Origin: an uncultured Bacteroidales bacterium | Lineage (GTDB): Bacteria; Bacteroidota; Bacteroidia; Bacteroidales; Paludibacteraceae | Assembly: GCA_902799875.1 (NCBI GenBank) | Contig: CADCCH010000011.1 | Coordinates: 1-26,417, forward strand | Reading direction: 5' to 3' | Length of the DNA stretch: 26,417 nt | Shown here: one piece after another, positions 10,712-19,034 of the stretch | Layout: each line of letters begins with the position of its first letter | Numbering within the stretch: the first letter of the stretch is position 1 | Notes under the pieces: model-generated | Database searches by the model: none | Told to the model about the DNA's origin: nothing | What the model saw: the letters and a program-made list of their open reading frames with translations, nothing else | Translations under genes and position numbers: made by a program

Positions 10712-12244
10712 CTAAAAAGTAGCGACTTTTTGCTCAAATTCATCCCGACTTCCCTTGGCCAAGTTGCGCATTCGGGTTCTAGAATTGTAAATTGTAGAGA
10801 GTGAATAACGCAAGAAAGAAGCGATCTGCTTGCTATCGGTAATACCTAAGCGGATACAACCGAGCACACGCAAATCGGTATTCAAACGTTCACCGGGTTT
10901 GGTACTAAACTCCGCGCCATCCACCAGCAATGCTTTAATCTCTTCCACGAAATTCGGGAAGATAGCGAGGAAGGCTTCGTCGAAGTCACGATAGAAGATA
11001 TTGAGTTGTTCTTGGGTGAAGTGTTGCGAGGCAAGATCGGTCTGGAGACGTTTGAGATCTCCGGCCTTGGCGTGTGCGTTCAGCGTCTTACGCCAGTTAT
11101 CAAACCGCTCAATAAGTTGAGAAGCCATCTCCATGTAATGACCTACGTAGACAGTTCGGATGCGGTTACTTTGGGCCAACTGCATACGCTTTCGTGCGCT
11201 GTAAAGGAGAAATAGACTCAACGTTGTTGCCAACAAAGCAATACTGGCAATCAGGCCATATAACATCCGCACACGTATCGTTTCTTGCCGCTGATAGGCA
11301 CTTTCAATAATAGGATATATTGTACTGATTTCCAACGAACGACTGCGCATGCCACCGGCTTTAGCATCCGCAATGCAACAATGGATATACACATGCGATC
11401 GATCTATATCTCCTTCTTCGAACAGCATAATGGCCAAATCGCGCAACGCAACATACTCACGTTTAGCTCCTCTCAAATCTGAGCAGGCAGAGATAATCAG
11501 ATGCTGTTTCTCTGAATCTCGATCACCAAGTTCGTGGTATATTTGGGCTTTGGTAATAGATAAGATACCTAACTGATTCGCTTGAACTAAACCGGAGGAT
11601 TCATATCTTTCCAATTCTTCCAGCGCCTCGTAAAAATGTCCGTCGGCATACAAAGCGTCGGCATGAACCAAGGCATGAATAAAACTACCCGCTTCTTCTA
11701 CTCGCAAAATGGAGTCGCGATAATCTTGCGTCAAATGATGGTACAAATTTTGCTCGCGTTCAGTCACCGCAAAATCTTCCATCAGCCCATATAGTGTCCG
11801 ACACAAATGGTAATAATAGGGACGCAAAACGGGATCGATTGCAGACTTGTTCACATCGTCCAAATTCTGCAATGCCTCATAATACATACCCGAACGCATC
11901 AACACCTCGGCTCGGTTCATCTGCGCTTGTTGCTGAAAGTGCGGATCGGCTAAATGCGCAGCTAAACCCATGCGTTTTTGCACATATACCAACTGCGAAT
12001 CCAGGTCAAAACCGCGATACAAATCGAAAAATCGCCCACAACATTCAAAACGTTCCTCGTCCGTCATCCGCTTGTATGGTAGTTCCAATAACATGGAATC
12101 CAAGTGCGCCTGATACTGTGCCTGCACTTCCTGACGCTCTGCAATCAAAGTATCTACCTCACGCAATGCAACATCCTGCTCATGACAGGCAGTCATGCAC
12201 AGAAAAGCCGCAAAGGCCATGCTATGTCTAACCAAAACACGCAT
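10712..12244 (-). CDS. SusR-like transmembrane transcriptional regulator (TPR plus DUF6377-type C-terminus)
   Basis: SusR-type regulators sense an imported oligosaccharide in the periplasm and activate the neighbouring Sus operon. From ATG 12244 the protein is 510 residues. It has an N-terminal hydrophobic signal ending in a lipobox-like LCMTAC and a helical TPR-like region (about 50-310, e.g. MYYEALQNLDDV and GHFYEALEELERYE). One transmembrane segment follows (about 328-349, LYGLIASIALLATTLSLFLLY), then a cytoplasmic part. The cytoplasmic part ends in an HTH-like segment (about 457-496, DLRVLGCIRLGITDSKQIASFL). ATGs at 12253 and 12247 are also in frame, but 12253 lies only about 6 nt from the inferred transcription start. 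The longer open frame beyond them crosses the promoter and is not used. The gene lies directly upstream of and co-oriented with the operon, as in the Bacteroides dextran locus. Confidence 0.85.
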   Translation of the reverse strand: MRVLVRHSMAFAAFLCMTACHEQDVALREVDTLIAERQEVQAQYQAHLDSMLLELPYKRMTDEERFECCGRFFDLYRGFDLDSQLVYVQKRMGLAAHLADPHFQQQAQMNRAEVLMRSGMYYEALQNLDDVNKSAIDPVLRPYYYHLCRTLYGLMEDFAVTEREQNLYHHLTQDYRDSILRVEEAGSFIHALVHADALYADGHFYEALEELERYESSGLVQANQLGILSITKAQIYHELGDRDSEKQHLIISACSDLRGAKREYVALRDLAIMLFEEGDIDRSHVYIHCCIADAKAGGMRSRSLEISTIYPIIESAYQRQETIRVRMLYGLIASIALLATTLSLFLLYSARKRMQLAQSNRIRTVYVGHYMEMASQLIERFDNWRKTLNAHAKAGDLKRLQTDLASQHFTQEQLNIFYRDFDEAFLAIFPNFVEEIKALLVDGAEFSTKPGERLNTDLRVLGCIRLGITDSKQIASFLRYSLSTIYNSRTRMRNLAKGSRDEFEQKVATF

Positions 12245-12265
12245 CATTATCATATTTTTCGGCTG

Positions 12266-12296
12266 CAAAGGTAACACTTTTTTAGCATATATGCAA
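12266..12296 (-). promoter_or_regulatory. Promoter of the SusR-like regulator gene
   Basis: On the minus strand the -7 box TACCTTTG lies at 12273-12266 and TTG at 12296-12294, spaced 20 nt. The inferred start near 12259 leaves a leader of only about 15 nt before ATG 12244. The promoter is divergent from that of the CCA-adding enzyme, about 60 nt away. Confidence 0.7.
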
Positions 12297-12310
12297 GAAA
12301 AAGCGAAAAA

Positions 12311-12348
12311 ATCCCCAAAGAAAAAAAATCCCCAAAGAAAAAAATCCC
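12311..12348. repeat. Direct repeats with 17-bp period between two divergent promoters
   Basis: ATCCCCAAAG occurs at 12311-12320 and 12328-12337, each followed by an A run. A third partial copy (ATCCC, 12344-12348) merges into the palindrome TCCCGCGGGA (12345-12354). The array fills the space between the divergent promoters of the regulator and the CCA-adding enzyme. It may be a protein-binding cluster or a slippage product; the sequence alone cannot decide. Confidence 0.6.
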
Positions 12349-12356
12349 GCGGGAAA

Positions 12357-12388
12357 TTTGCATAATTCGCTTTTTTTTTGTAATTTTG
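12357..12388 (+). promoter_or_regulatory. Promoter of the CCA-adding enzyme gene
   Basis: The -33 box TTTG (12357-12360) and -7 box TAATTTTG (12381-12388) are spaced 20 nt. The inferred start lies near 12394, so the leader before ATG 12407 is about 13 nt. An 18-nt stretch here (12385-12402) is identical to one at the M13 peptidase promoter (21631-21648). Confidence 0.75.
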
Positions 12389-12406
12389 CAGTCGATTTTG
12401 CAAAAT

Positions 12407-13936
12407 ATGCGTATCAGCGATCCGAAAATAGAAAATCCCGTGCTGCGATTGGTAGGTGAAACAGCCGACCAATTGGGTTTGGAATGCTACGTGATCGGCG
12501 GTTGGGTACGGGACTTGTTCCTGCATCGGGAGAGTACGGATATCGATATTGTTTGTCTTTCTTCGGAACACCGGAATACCGGAACACCGGAATACCGACC
12601 AGGGATTTTGTTAGCTGAAGAAGTAGCGAAGAAACTGGGTAAGAAAGCGCATCTGGCTGTCTTCAAAACCTATGGTACAGCGCAGGTGAAACGCGGGAAT
12701 CTGGAATTGGAGTTCGTCGGTGCGCGGCGTGAGAGTTATACGCGCGACAGTCGCAACCCGATTGTGGAAGACGGTACGCTCGAAGAGGATCAGAACCGGC
12801 GGGATTTCACGATCAACGCCATGGCGATATGCTTGAATAATGGTGCAAATGGTGACGCTTCGCTTAATGGTGCAAATGAAGGAAGGGATCTCCAGTATGG
12901 AGAGCTGCTCGATCCGTTTGACGGCATGGGTGATCTGGAGCGTTGCCTCATCAAGACGCCGCTCGATCCGGATATCACGTTTAGTGACGATCCCTTACGC
13001 ATGATGCGGGCCATACGGTTTGCGACCCAGTTGGGTTTTAACCTGGACGGCGAGACCTTTGATGCGATCGTGCGTAACAAAGAACGCATCGGGATCATCA
13101 CCAAAGAACGGATTGCGGAGGAGTTGCATAAGATCATCCTCAGTCGCCGACCGTCGGAAGGGTTTATTTTACTGGACAAAACCGGACTGCTACCCCTGAT
13201 CTTCCCCGAACTGGCGGCCCTCAAAGGTATCGAAGTAAAGGACGGTCGCGGACACAAGGACGTGTTCTATCATACGCTTAAAGTCCTCGACAATGTCTCG
13301 GAGTTAACGAGTGAAAGAATTAAAGAATTAAAGAATGAAGGAAAGGACAGAGTCCTTTGGTTACGGTGGGCAGCTCTGCTGCACGATATCGGTAAACCAC
13401 GTAGTAAAGCTTGGGATCCGCAAGCAGGTTGGACCTTCCGGAATCACAACTACATCGGCGCCAAGATGGTACCGAAGATCTTCGCGAAGATGAAGTTGCC
13501 GCTGAACGAGAAGATGGAGTACGTGAAGAAGATGGTGGATCTGCACATGCGGCCGATTAACCTGATCGAAGACACGGTGACGGACAGTGCGGTAAGGCGA
13601 CTGCTCTTCGAGGCAGGAGATGACATCGAAGATCTGATGCTGCTTTGTGATGCGGATATCACCAGTCGCAACGAAGAGAAGAAAGCCCGCTTCCATCAGA
13701 ACTACCAGTTGGTACGTCAGAAGATGGTGGAACTGGAAGAACGCGACCGCATCCGTAATTTCCAACCGCCGGTAGATGGCATGGAGATCATGGAACTATT
13801 CCATCTGGAGCCCTGTTCGCTGGTTGGAGAACTGAAGAGCGCAATCAAAGATGCGATCCTGGATGGGGTCATCCCCAACGACCACGAGGCCGCAAAAGCA
13901 TTTGTAATCGAATTATGGCAGAAGAAAACGAAATAA
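12407..13936 (+). CDS. cca: CCA-adding tRNA nucleotidyltransferase (HD domain family)
   Basis: Adds or repairs the 3' CCA of tRNAs; the tRNA-Pro in this window lacks an encoded CCA and would need it. From ATG 12407 the protein is 509 residues. The open frame extends 21 nt further upstream, but that would start inside the promoter. It has the nucleotidyltransferase signature GGWVRD (31-36) with catalytic DID (45-47), the [10 protein letters not shown] motif, the RNA-binding helical region [18 protein letters not shown], and a C-terminal HD domain (HDIGKP, H326/D327). Three insertions relative to the family as I remember it coincide with short tandem repeats in the [16 protein letters not shown], the [16 protein letters not shown] segment, and [15 protein letters not shown]. 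The frame stays open through all of them. Its last 22 bases overlap the topoisomerase gene, so the two are probably co-transcribed. Confidence 0.92.
   Translation: MRISDPKIENPVLRLVGETADQLGLECYVIGGWVRDLFLHRESTDIDIVCLSSEHRNTGTPEYRPGILLAEEVAKKLGKKAHLAVFKTYGTAQVKRGNLELEFVGARRESYTRDSRNPIVEDGTLEEDQNRRDFTINAMAICLNNGANGDASLNGANEGRDLQYGELLDPFDGMGDLERCLIKTPLDPDITFSDDPLRMMRAIRFATQLGFNLDGETFDAIVRNKERIGIITKERIAEELHKIILSRRPSEGFILLDKTGLLPLIFPELAALKGIEVKDGRGHKDVFYHTLKVLDNVSELTSERIKELKNEGKDRVLWLRWAALLHDIGKPRSKAWDPQAGWTFRNHNYIGAKMVPKIFAKMKLPLNEKMEYVKKMVDLHMRPINLIEDTVTDSAVRRLLFEAGDDIEDLMLLCDADITSRNEEKKARFHQNYQLVRQKMVELEERDRIRNFQPPVDGMEIMELFHLEPCSLVGELKSAIKDAILDGVIPNDHEAAKAFVIELWQKKTK
12565..12596 (+). repeat. 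Octamer array within the CCA-adding enzyme gene
   Basis: GGAACACC and GGAATACC alternate, giving four 8-bp units or two exact 16-bp units. The array encodes part of an extra loop after the catalytic DID motif. Since 8 is not a multiple of three, gain or loss of one unit would shift the reading frame. Confidence 0.75.
12839..12878 (+). repeat. Direct repeat within the CCA-adding enzyme gene
   Basis: AATGGTGCAAATG occurs at 12839-12851 and again at 12866-12878, offset by 27 bp (nine codons). It encodes the repeated N-G-A-N of an insertion just before the GELLDPFDG motif. Recombination between the copies would keep the frame. Confidence 0.7.
13313..13336 (+). repeat. Third octamer array in the CCA-adding enzyme gene
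   Basis: GAAAGAAT, TAAAGAAT and TAAAGAAT lie in tandem. They encode ERIKELKN, part of a charged insertion just before the HD-domain segment [16 protein letters not shown]. Confidence 0.6.
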
Positions 13937-15837
13937 TTAGCGCAGCCGTATCGTACGGTGAAGAGAACATTATCCACCTGGATGATATGGAGCATATCCG
14001 GCGTCGTCCGGGTATGTACATCGGTAAGTTAGGCGACGGTTCGCACTCCGACGACGGTATCTACGTACTCATCAAAGAGAGTATCGATAACTCGATCGAC
14101 GAGTACCGTATGGGCGAAGGTAAGACCATCGAGGTGGATGTAGTGGACGGTCGTGTACGCGTACGTGACTACGGTCGCGGTATTCCTTTGGGTAAGTTGG
14201 TGGAGGTGGTGAGCGTACTCAACACCGGTGGTAAGTACGACAGCAAGGCCTTCCATAAGTCCGTTGGTCTGAACGGTGTAGGTACCAAAGCGGTGAATGC
14301 CCTTTCGTCTTTCTTTGCCGTAGAGTCCTACCGCGAAGGGAAGATGCGTCGGGCGGAGTTTGCGCAGGGTAAGTTAACCCACGACACGGACATCGTCGAT
14401 TATACCGGTCCCGAGAAACGCGGTACAATCATTGAGTTCGTGCCGGACGACAGCAAAGGACTGTTTGAGAACTACCATTTCCGCGATGATTATATCGAGG
14501 AGTTACTGCGTAACTATGCGTATCTGAATACAGGACTGACACTCGTTTATAACGGGAAGAAATTTGTAAGCAAGAACGGTCTGCTGGACCTACTGACAGA
14601 GAACATGACCGTCAGTCCGCTCTACCCGATTATCCACCTCAAAGGCGAAGATATCGAGATCGCCCTCACGCATACGGACCAGAACGGCGATGAGTATTTC
14701 TCGTTCGTCAACGGTCAGCACACCATCCAAGGCGGTACGCACCAGGCGGCGTATCGTGAGGCGATCGGTCGTACGATCAAGGAGTTCTTCAATAAGAACC
14801 AGGAGTTGGCGGATATCCGTAACGGTGTGGTCGGAGCAATTGCGATCAATGTGGAAGAACCGGTGTTTGAGTCCCAGACCAAGGTCAAACTGGGTTCGAA
14901 AGATATGAGTCCTACCGGCGGAGTCGGTATCAATAAGTTCGTCAATGACTTCGTCAAGCAGCAGTTGGATAACTACCTGCACAAGCACCCGGAAGTGACC
15001 GAAGTGATGCTGCAGAAGATCCAGGACTCCGAGAAAGAACGCAAGGCGATTGCGGGTGTGACCAAGGCCGCTCGTGAACGGGCGAAGAAGAACCTGGTCA
15101 ACAACCCCAAGTTACGTGACTGCCAGATTCACCTCAACGACACCAAGCCTGTCAAGAGTTCCAAAGATTCGGACGATGATCTGCGTTTGGAATCCAGTAT
15201 CTTCATCACCGAGGGTCTTTCGGCTTCGGGTTCGATCACCAAGAGTCGTGACGTACGCACGCAGGCGGTGTTCTCGCTGCGCGGTAAGCCGCTGAACTGC
15301 TACGGTTTAACGAAATCGGTGGTGTACGAGAATGAGGAGTTCAACTGCCTGCAGTCAGCGCTGAACATCGAAGACGGTCTGGATGAACTCAGATACAACA
15401 AGGTCATCATCGCGACCGATGCCGATGTGGACGGTATGCATATTCGTCTGCTGATGCTGACGTTCTTCCTGCAGTTCTTCCCGGATCTGGTCAAGAAAGG
15501 ACACGTCTATATCCTCCAGACTCCGCTCTTCCGTGTCAAGGACAAGAGCAACACCATCTACTGCTATAGCGAAGAAGAACGTATCAAGGCGATGAACAAG
15601 ATCAAGACCCCGGAGATCACCCGATTCAAAGGACTGGGAGAGATCTCGCCGGATGAGTTCAAGGGTTTCATCGGGAATGGAATCCGTTTGGATCAGGTGA
15701 GCTTACGTAAAGAAGACTCCGTCAATGAGTTGCTGGCGTACTACATGGGTAAGAATACCGCCGAGCGTCAACAGTTCATCATCGATAACCTCGTGATCGA
15801 AGAAGACAGGGTCGATAATGATGAATTGATGGAATGA
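13915..15837 (+). CDS. parE: DNA topoisomerase IV subunit B (GyrB/ParE family)
   Basis: ATPase subunit of a type IIA topoisomerase, which with ParC decatenates replicated chromosomes. The 640-residue protein has the GHKL ATPase motifs: E55 and N59 in [10 protein letters not shown]85 in RDYGRGIP, and the ATP lid [14 protein letters not shown] (118-131). A transducer domain follows, then the TOPRIM domain with the acidic residue E433 in [10 protein letters not shown] and the metal-binding DADVDG (502-507). The usual EGDSA motif reads EGLSA here. I believe Leu is found in Bacteroidota ParE, but this should be verified. ParE is preferred over GyrB because it is short and lacks the extra GyrB insert. 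Translation starts inside the cca gene (22-nt overlap). An octamer array begins in its last codons. Confidence 0.88.
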   Translation: MAEENEIISAAVSYGEENIIHLDDMEHIRRRPGMYIGKLGDGSHSDDGIYVLIKESIDNSIDEYRMGEGKTIEVDVVDGRVRVRDYGRGIPLGKLVEVVSVLNTGGKYDSKAFHKSVGLNGVGTKAVNALSSFFAVESYREGKMRRAEFAQGKLTHDTDIVDYTGPEKRGTIIEFVPDDSKGLFENYHFRDDYIEELLRNYAYLNTGLTLVYNGKKFVSKNGLLDLLTENMTVSPLYPIIHLKGEDIEIALTHTDQNGDEYFSFVNGQHTIQGGTHQAAYREAIGRTIKEFFNKNQELADIRNGVVGAIAINVEEPVFESQTKVKLGSKDMSPTGGVGINKFVNDFVKQQLDNYLHKHPEVTEVMLQKIQDSEKERKAIAGVTKAARERAKKNLVNNPKLRDCQIHLNDTKPVKSSKDSDDDLRLESSIFITEGLSASGSITKSRDVRTQAVFSLRGKPLNCYGLTKSVVYENEEFNCLQSALNIEDGLDELRYNKVIIATDADVDGMHIRLLMLTFFLQFFPDLVKKGHVYILQTPLFRVKDKSNTIYCYSEEERIKAMNKIKTPEITRFKGLGEISPDEFKGFIGNGIRLDQVSLRKEDSVNELLAYYMGKNTAERQQFIIDNLVIEEDRVDNDELME

Positions 15838-15875
15838 TGAAATGATGAAATGATGGAATGATGAAATGATGGAAT
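15820..15875 (+). repeat. Seven-unit octamer array joining parE to the next gene
   Basis: Seven tandem 8-bp units of consensus GATGRAAT (first unit GATGAATT) run from the codons for DELME at the parE end, through the stop codon, to the start codon of the small membrane protein gene at 15874. Each unit carries ATG, and neighbouring units create overlapping ATGA start/stop motifs in successive frames. Confidence 0.85.
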
Positions 15876-16074
15876 GAAAGCACTCATTGCATTCATACTA
15901 ATGGCAGTCGGGATCTTGACGCTCATCGAGGTTAACGAGCGCCGCAAGGCAAAAAAGAAGTCAGATATCAGTTTTCAGCCATCAGACTGCAAGAAAGAAC
16001 AATCCGAGACAGAGAACTGCTCGGATTGTAGTCTGATGGAGATTTGCGAAAAGAAAACTACTGACGCACAGTGA
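15874..16074 (+). CDS. Small single-pass membrane protein with cysteine cluster, function unknown
   Basis: The 66-residue protein has an N-terminal transmembrane helix (about 3-20, ALIAFILMAVGILTLIEV) and a strongly basic stretch (NERRKAKKKS). A hydrophilic tail carries four cysteines (C39, C49, C52, C58, as C-x9-C-x2-C-x5-C). The layout of a TM helix plus a Cys-rich tail recalls small FeoB-associated Cys-rich membrane proteins, but there is no feo gene nearby and the spacing is not diagnostic. Metal or Fe-S binding is possible but unproven. Its ATG lies in the last unit of the octamer array after parE. Its 3' end overlaps the convergent DUF5715-like gene by 17 nt, with no terminator visible between them. 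Confidence 0.7.
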   Translation: MKALIAFILMAVGILTLIEVNERRKAKKKSDISFQPSDCKKEQSETENCSDCSLMEICEKKTTDAQ

Positions 16075-16738
16075 TGTGGAAACAACTCTGTTTCCATTCG
16101 TACTTGACGTAAATCTTTCCTGCCCGCTGATGGTTCAGCAGCACTTGTCCCAAGACGAGTTTCAGATTATCCTCGTGCATGTACATATGCGTGCGCGTTA
16201 CTTTATCATAACGCATGTACGCGAGGTCGAAGGTCGTTCCGTAGCAGTGACAGGACTGCGTGGTGGAGTTGATGTTTCCGCTGCGTTGTAAGAACTTCAC
16301 ATCCTCCTGGGTGCGTAAGACAGAGGTCACATAGAAGCGGTAATGCGGCAGACCGTTGCGCTGCAGTATATCCGCCCACTCGGCCCCGATGGCATCCAAC
16401 TCACGCTTCGCGGAGGGAATGAGATACGGCACGGAGTGCGTCAGACTGTCCACGATATAGTTCTCGTTCGTCGTAATCTCCACCAACTGCTTACGCATGG
16501 ACGCGGCATCGGTCCGGTCCTTGGGTGGCCTGGATAAACCGATTTGGGAGGCCACCGCATGCTGCTTGAGTTGCAAATCATTGAACTTGAGCTTATAGTC
16601 AAACGTCCGACCGGGATACCAAACCAGGCTGTCTTCGACGACAGCCTGTTCTTCTTGCGACGTGCTTGTTCCGCAGGAACAAAGAACAACGAACAATGAA
16701 CAAAGACAGATTATCTTAGATCGACCACTCAAACCCAT
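16058..16738 (-). CDS. DUF5715-type lipoprotein, M15 (VanY/DacY-like) metallopeptidase fold
   Basis: The 226-residue lipoprotein has the signal [14 protein letters not shown]. The segment [23 protein letters not shown] is followed by [13 protein letters not shown] and a final SCFHITV. This matches the zinc-site pattern of M15-like peptidases with candidate ligands H164, D171 and H221. Such enzymes trim peptidoglycan stem peptides, so a periplasmic cell-wall role is likely but inferred. It starts 23 nt inside the end of cysS and is the last gene of the yhcH-glgB-nagB-cysS operon. The signal-peptide codons contain a four-unit heptamer repeat (16677-16704). A perfect 9-bp inverted repeat lies at 16625-16648 within the early coding region. 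Confidence 0.75.
   Translation of the reverse strand: MGLSGRSKIICLCSLFVVLCSCGTSTSQEEQAVVEDSLVWYPGRTFDYKLKFNDLQLKQHAVASQIGLSRPPKDRTDAASMRKQLVEITTNENYIVDSLTHSVPYLIPSAKRELDAIGAEWADILQRNGLPHYRFYVTSVLRTQEDVKFLQRSGNINSTTQSCHCYGTTFDLAYMRYDKVTRTHMYMHEDNLKLVLGQVLLNHQRAGKIYVKYEWKQSCFHITVRQ
16677..16704 (-). repeat. Heptamer array in the signal-peptide codons of the DUF5715-like gene
   Basis: On the plus strand four tandem 7-bp units follow GAACAAN (GAACAAA, GAACAAC, GAACAAT, GAACAAA). On the coding strand they read as T-rich heptamers that give Leu, Phe, Val and Cys as the frame rotates, building the lipoprotein signal core. Confidence 0.75.
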
Positions 16739-18179
16739 CTTTGGTATCTTTGATTTGGAAACCGAGTGCGGTCAGTTCGTTGCGAATCTTATCGGACGTG
16801 GGCCAGTCTTTGTTCTGTTTGGCTTGCAGACGGATACCGAGCAGCAGATCGATGGCACCGTTGAAGGCCTTCATCTTCTCATCCCCGCTACCCTGCTCTT
16901 CCAGACGCAGACCGAGGATATCGATGGCGAAGGTCTTCCATACCTCGCGTAACTCTTTGAGATCCGCTTCGGATATCGTACCCTTACCATCCCATACCGT
17001 GTTGATCGCACGGGTCGAATCGAAGAGCGCTGCGATCACGAATGGAGTGTTCAGATCATCGTCCATGGCCTCTTGGCAACGTTCACGCAGCCCGGCTACC
17101 TCAACGGTCGTCTCTTTACCGGCTTGCAGTTTGAGCAAACGGGCATAAGCCTCCTGCATACGTTGCAGACCCTTCTCCGCTGCCTCGAGGGCTTCGGAAG
17201 AGAAATCGACCGTCGAGCGGTAATGTGCCTGCAGGATGAAGAAACGGATGACCATCGGTCCGAAGGGCTTCGAGAGCAGCGGGTGTTCGCCCTTGAAGAA
17301 CTGCTCGAGGGTAATGAAGTTATTGTAAGACTTACCCATCTTCTTGCCCGCGATCGTGATCATGTTGTTGTGCATCCAGTAATGGACGGTCTCATGACCG
17401 AGTGCGGCGCAGGACTGTGCGATCTCTGCCTCATGGTGCGGGAAGATCAGGTCCAGACCACCGCCGTGGATATCGAACTGCTCCCCTAAGTATTTCGTAC
17501 CCATCGTGGAGCACTCCATGTGCCATCCGGGAAATCCTTCGGACCACGGTGAAGGCCAGTGCATGATATGCTCCGGTGCGGCTTTCTTCCAAAGGGCAAA
17601 GTCATAACTGTGCTTCTTCTCGTCCTGACCATCCAACTCACGGGTCTCGGTCACGATATCGTTGAGGTTTCGTCCGGAGAGCTTACCGTACGGATAGTCC
17701 TTGGCGTATTTCTCCACGTCCATATAGACCGAACCGTTGGAGATGTACGCGTAACCCTTATCGAGGATCTTCTGCACGAATGCAATCTGCTCGATGATAT
17801 GACCCGACGCATGGGGTTCGATCGACGGCGGTAACACGTTCAGCGCCGCCATGTCGCGGTGGTAACGGTTGGTATAGAACTGCACCACCTCCATCGGTTC
17901 GAGTTGCTCGAGTCGTGCTTTCTTTGCGATCTTATCCTCCCCCTCATCCGCATCGTGCTCCAGGTGTCCTACATCGGTGATGTTACGCACATAACGTACC
18001 TTGTAACCTAAGTACTGCAGGTAGCGGTAGAGCAAATCAAACGTAATCGCCGGACGAGCGTGACCCAGATGGGCATCCCCGTACACGGTAGGACCGCAGA
18101 CATACATGCCTACGTGTCCTTCGTGCAGCGGTTTGAATGTTTCTTTATAGCGTGATAATGAATTATAAATCTCCAGCAT
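16716..18179 (-). CDS. cysS: Cysteinyl-tRNA synthetase
   Basis: Charges tRNA-Cys. The 487-residue protein has the class I HIGH-type motif HLGH (37-40) and the KMSKS-type loop KKMGKS (279-284). The catalytic zinc ligands C28, C223, H248 and E252 have spacings like those of the E. coli enzyme. It then carries the C-terminal helical anticodon-binding region. The start codon overlaps the nagB stop as TAATG, and its 3' end overlaps the next gene by 23 nt, so it lies mid-operon. Length is typical of the family. Confidence 0.97.
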   Translation of the reverse strand: MLEIYNSLSRYKETFKPLHEGHVGMYVCGPTVYGDAHLGHARPAITFDLLYRYLQYLGYKVRYVRNITDVGHLEHDADEGEDKIAKKARLEQLEPMEVVQFYTNRYHRDMAALNVLPPSIEPHASGHIIEQIAFVQKILDKGYAYISNGSVYMDVEKYAKDYPYGKLSGRNLNDIVTETRELDGQDEKKHSYDFALWKKAAPEHIMHWPSPWSEGFPGWHMECSTMGTKYLGEQFDIHGGGLDLIFPHHEAEIAQSCAALGHETVHYWMHNNMITIAGKKMGKSYNNFITLEQFFKGEHPLLSKPFGPMVIRFFILQAHYRSTVDFSSEALEAAEKGLQRMQEAYARLLKLQAGKETTVEVAGLRERCQEAMDDDLNTPFVIAALFDSTRAINTVWDGKGTISEADLKELREVWKTFAIDILGLRLEEQGSGDEKMKAFNGAIDLLLGIRLQAKQNKDWPTSDKIRNELTALGFQIKDTKDGFEWSI

Positions 18180-18988
18180 TATAACAGTGTCTTGGGATCC
18201 AAGTTATTCTTCTCGATATCTTTGAAGTAGTTGAATGTACCCACTTTGAGTTCCTCGCAGGCTGCCTCGTCGCACACGATGATACCGTGCTGGTGCATCT
18301 GGAGCATGGAAACGGTCCACATGTGGCTGATCGGCTCTTCGATAGCATGTTGGAGAGCACGGGCTTTGTTATGTCCGTTCACCATGATCAGCACCTCTTT
18401 GGCATCCATCACGGTACCTACACCTACGGTGAGGGCGGTCTTGGGCACTTTATTCACATCGTTGTCGAAGAAACGACTGTTGGCGATGATCGTGTCGGTC
18501 GTCAACTCTTTCTTACGTGTACGGCTGGTAAGGGACGAACCCGGTTCGTTGAACGCGATATGGCCGTCCGGACCGATACCACCGAGGAAGAGGTGGATAC
18601 CACCGATGTTACGGATCTTTTCTTCGTAACGTGCGCACTCGGCAGCGAGGTCGTCGGCGTTACCGTTGAGGATATTGACGTTCTCTTTGCGGATATCGAT
18701 GTGGGAGAAGAAGTTATTCCACATGAAACTGTGATAGCTCTCCGGGTGATCTTCGGCCAAGTTAACGTACTCGTCCATGTTGAAGGTAACAACGTTGCGG
18801 AAGGATACCTTACCGGCTTTATTCAATTCAATGAGTGCTTTATACATACCCAGCGGCGAACTTCCGGTCGGCAGACCGAGCACGAAAGGTTTGCTCTCTT
18901 TGGGATCAAACTCATTGATACGTTTTGCTACATAATTCGCAGCCCACTGACTGAGCAGGTCATACGAAGGTTCAATAATTACTCGCAT
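18179..18988 (-). CDS. nagB: Glucosamine-6-phosphate deaminase
   Basis: Converts glucosamine-6-phosphate to fructose-6-phosphate and ammonia. The 269-residue protein shows the family residues at the E. coli numbering: D72 (FNMDEY), D141 and H143 ([12 protein letters not shown]) and E148. The phosphate-binding [12 protein letters not shown] lies near the N-terminus (38-49). It lies between glgB and cysS; the spacer to glgB is a short tandem repeat. Together with YhcH and GlgB, it makes this operon partly one of sugar metabolism. Confidence 0.96.
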   Translation of the reverse strand: MRVIIEPSYDLLSQWAANYVAKRINEFDPKESKPFVLGLPTGSSPLGMYKALIELNKAGKVSFRNVVTFNMDEYVNLAEDHPESYHSFMWNNFFSHIDIRKENVNILNGNADDLAAECARYEEKIRNIGGIHLFLGGIGPDGHIAFNEPGSSLTSRTRKKELTTDTIIANSRFFDNDVNKVPKTALTVGVGTVMDAKEVLIMVNGHNKARALQHAIEEPISHMWTVSMLQMHQHGIIVCDEAACEELKVGTFNYFKDIEKNNLDPKTLL

Positions 18989-19002
18989 TGTTATTTATTT
19001 TT

Positions 19003-19034
19003 GTTATATCGTTATTACGTTATATCGTTATTAC
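19003..19034 (-). repeat. Two 16-bp tandem units (octamer half-units) between glgB and nagB
   Basis: On the plus strand, GTTATATC and GTTATTAC alternate twice (19003-19018 and 19019-19034). On the coding strand the array begins at the last base of the codon before the glgB stop codon (19033-19031) and runs into the spacer, just as the array after parE does. Confidence 0.85.

Noticed and set aside
12245..12571. Long N-terminal extension of the SusR-like regulator
   Set aside because: It would cross the regulator's own promoter and the cca promoter, and has no family similarity. ATG 12244 gives a clean signal sequence.
15820..15875. CRISPR array or VNTR-type mobile element
   Set aside because: Units are only 8 bp with no unique spacers and no cas genes. 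It is a simple tandem repeat.
16625..16648. Perfect 9-bp inverted repeat in the DUF5715-like gene as an intragenic terminator
   Set aside because: No T run follows on either strand, and it lies in a variable linker after the signal peptide.
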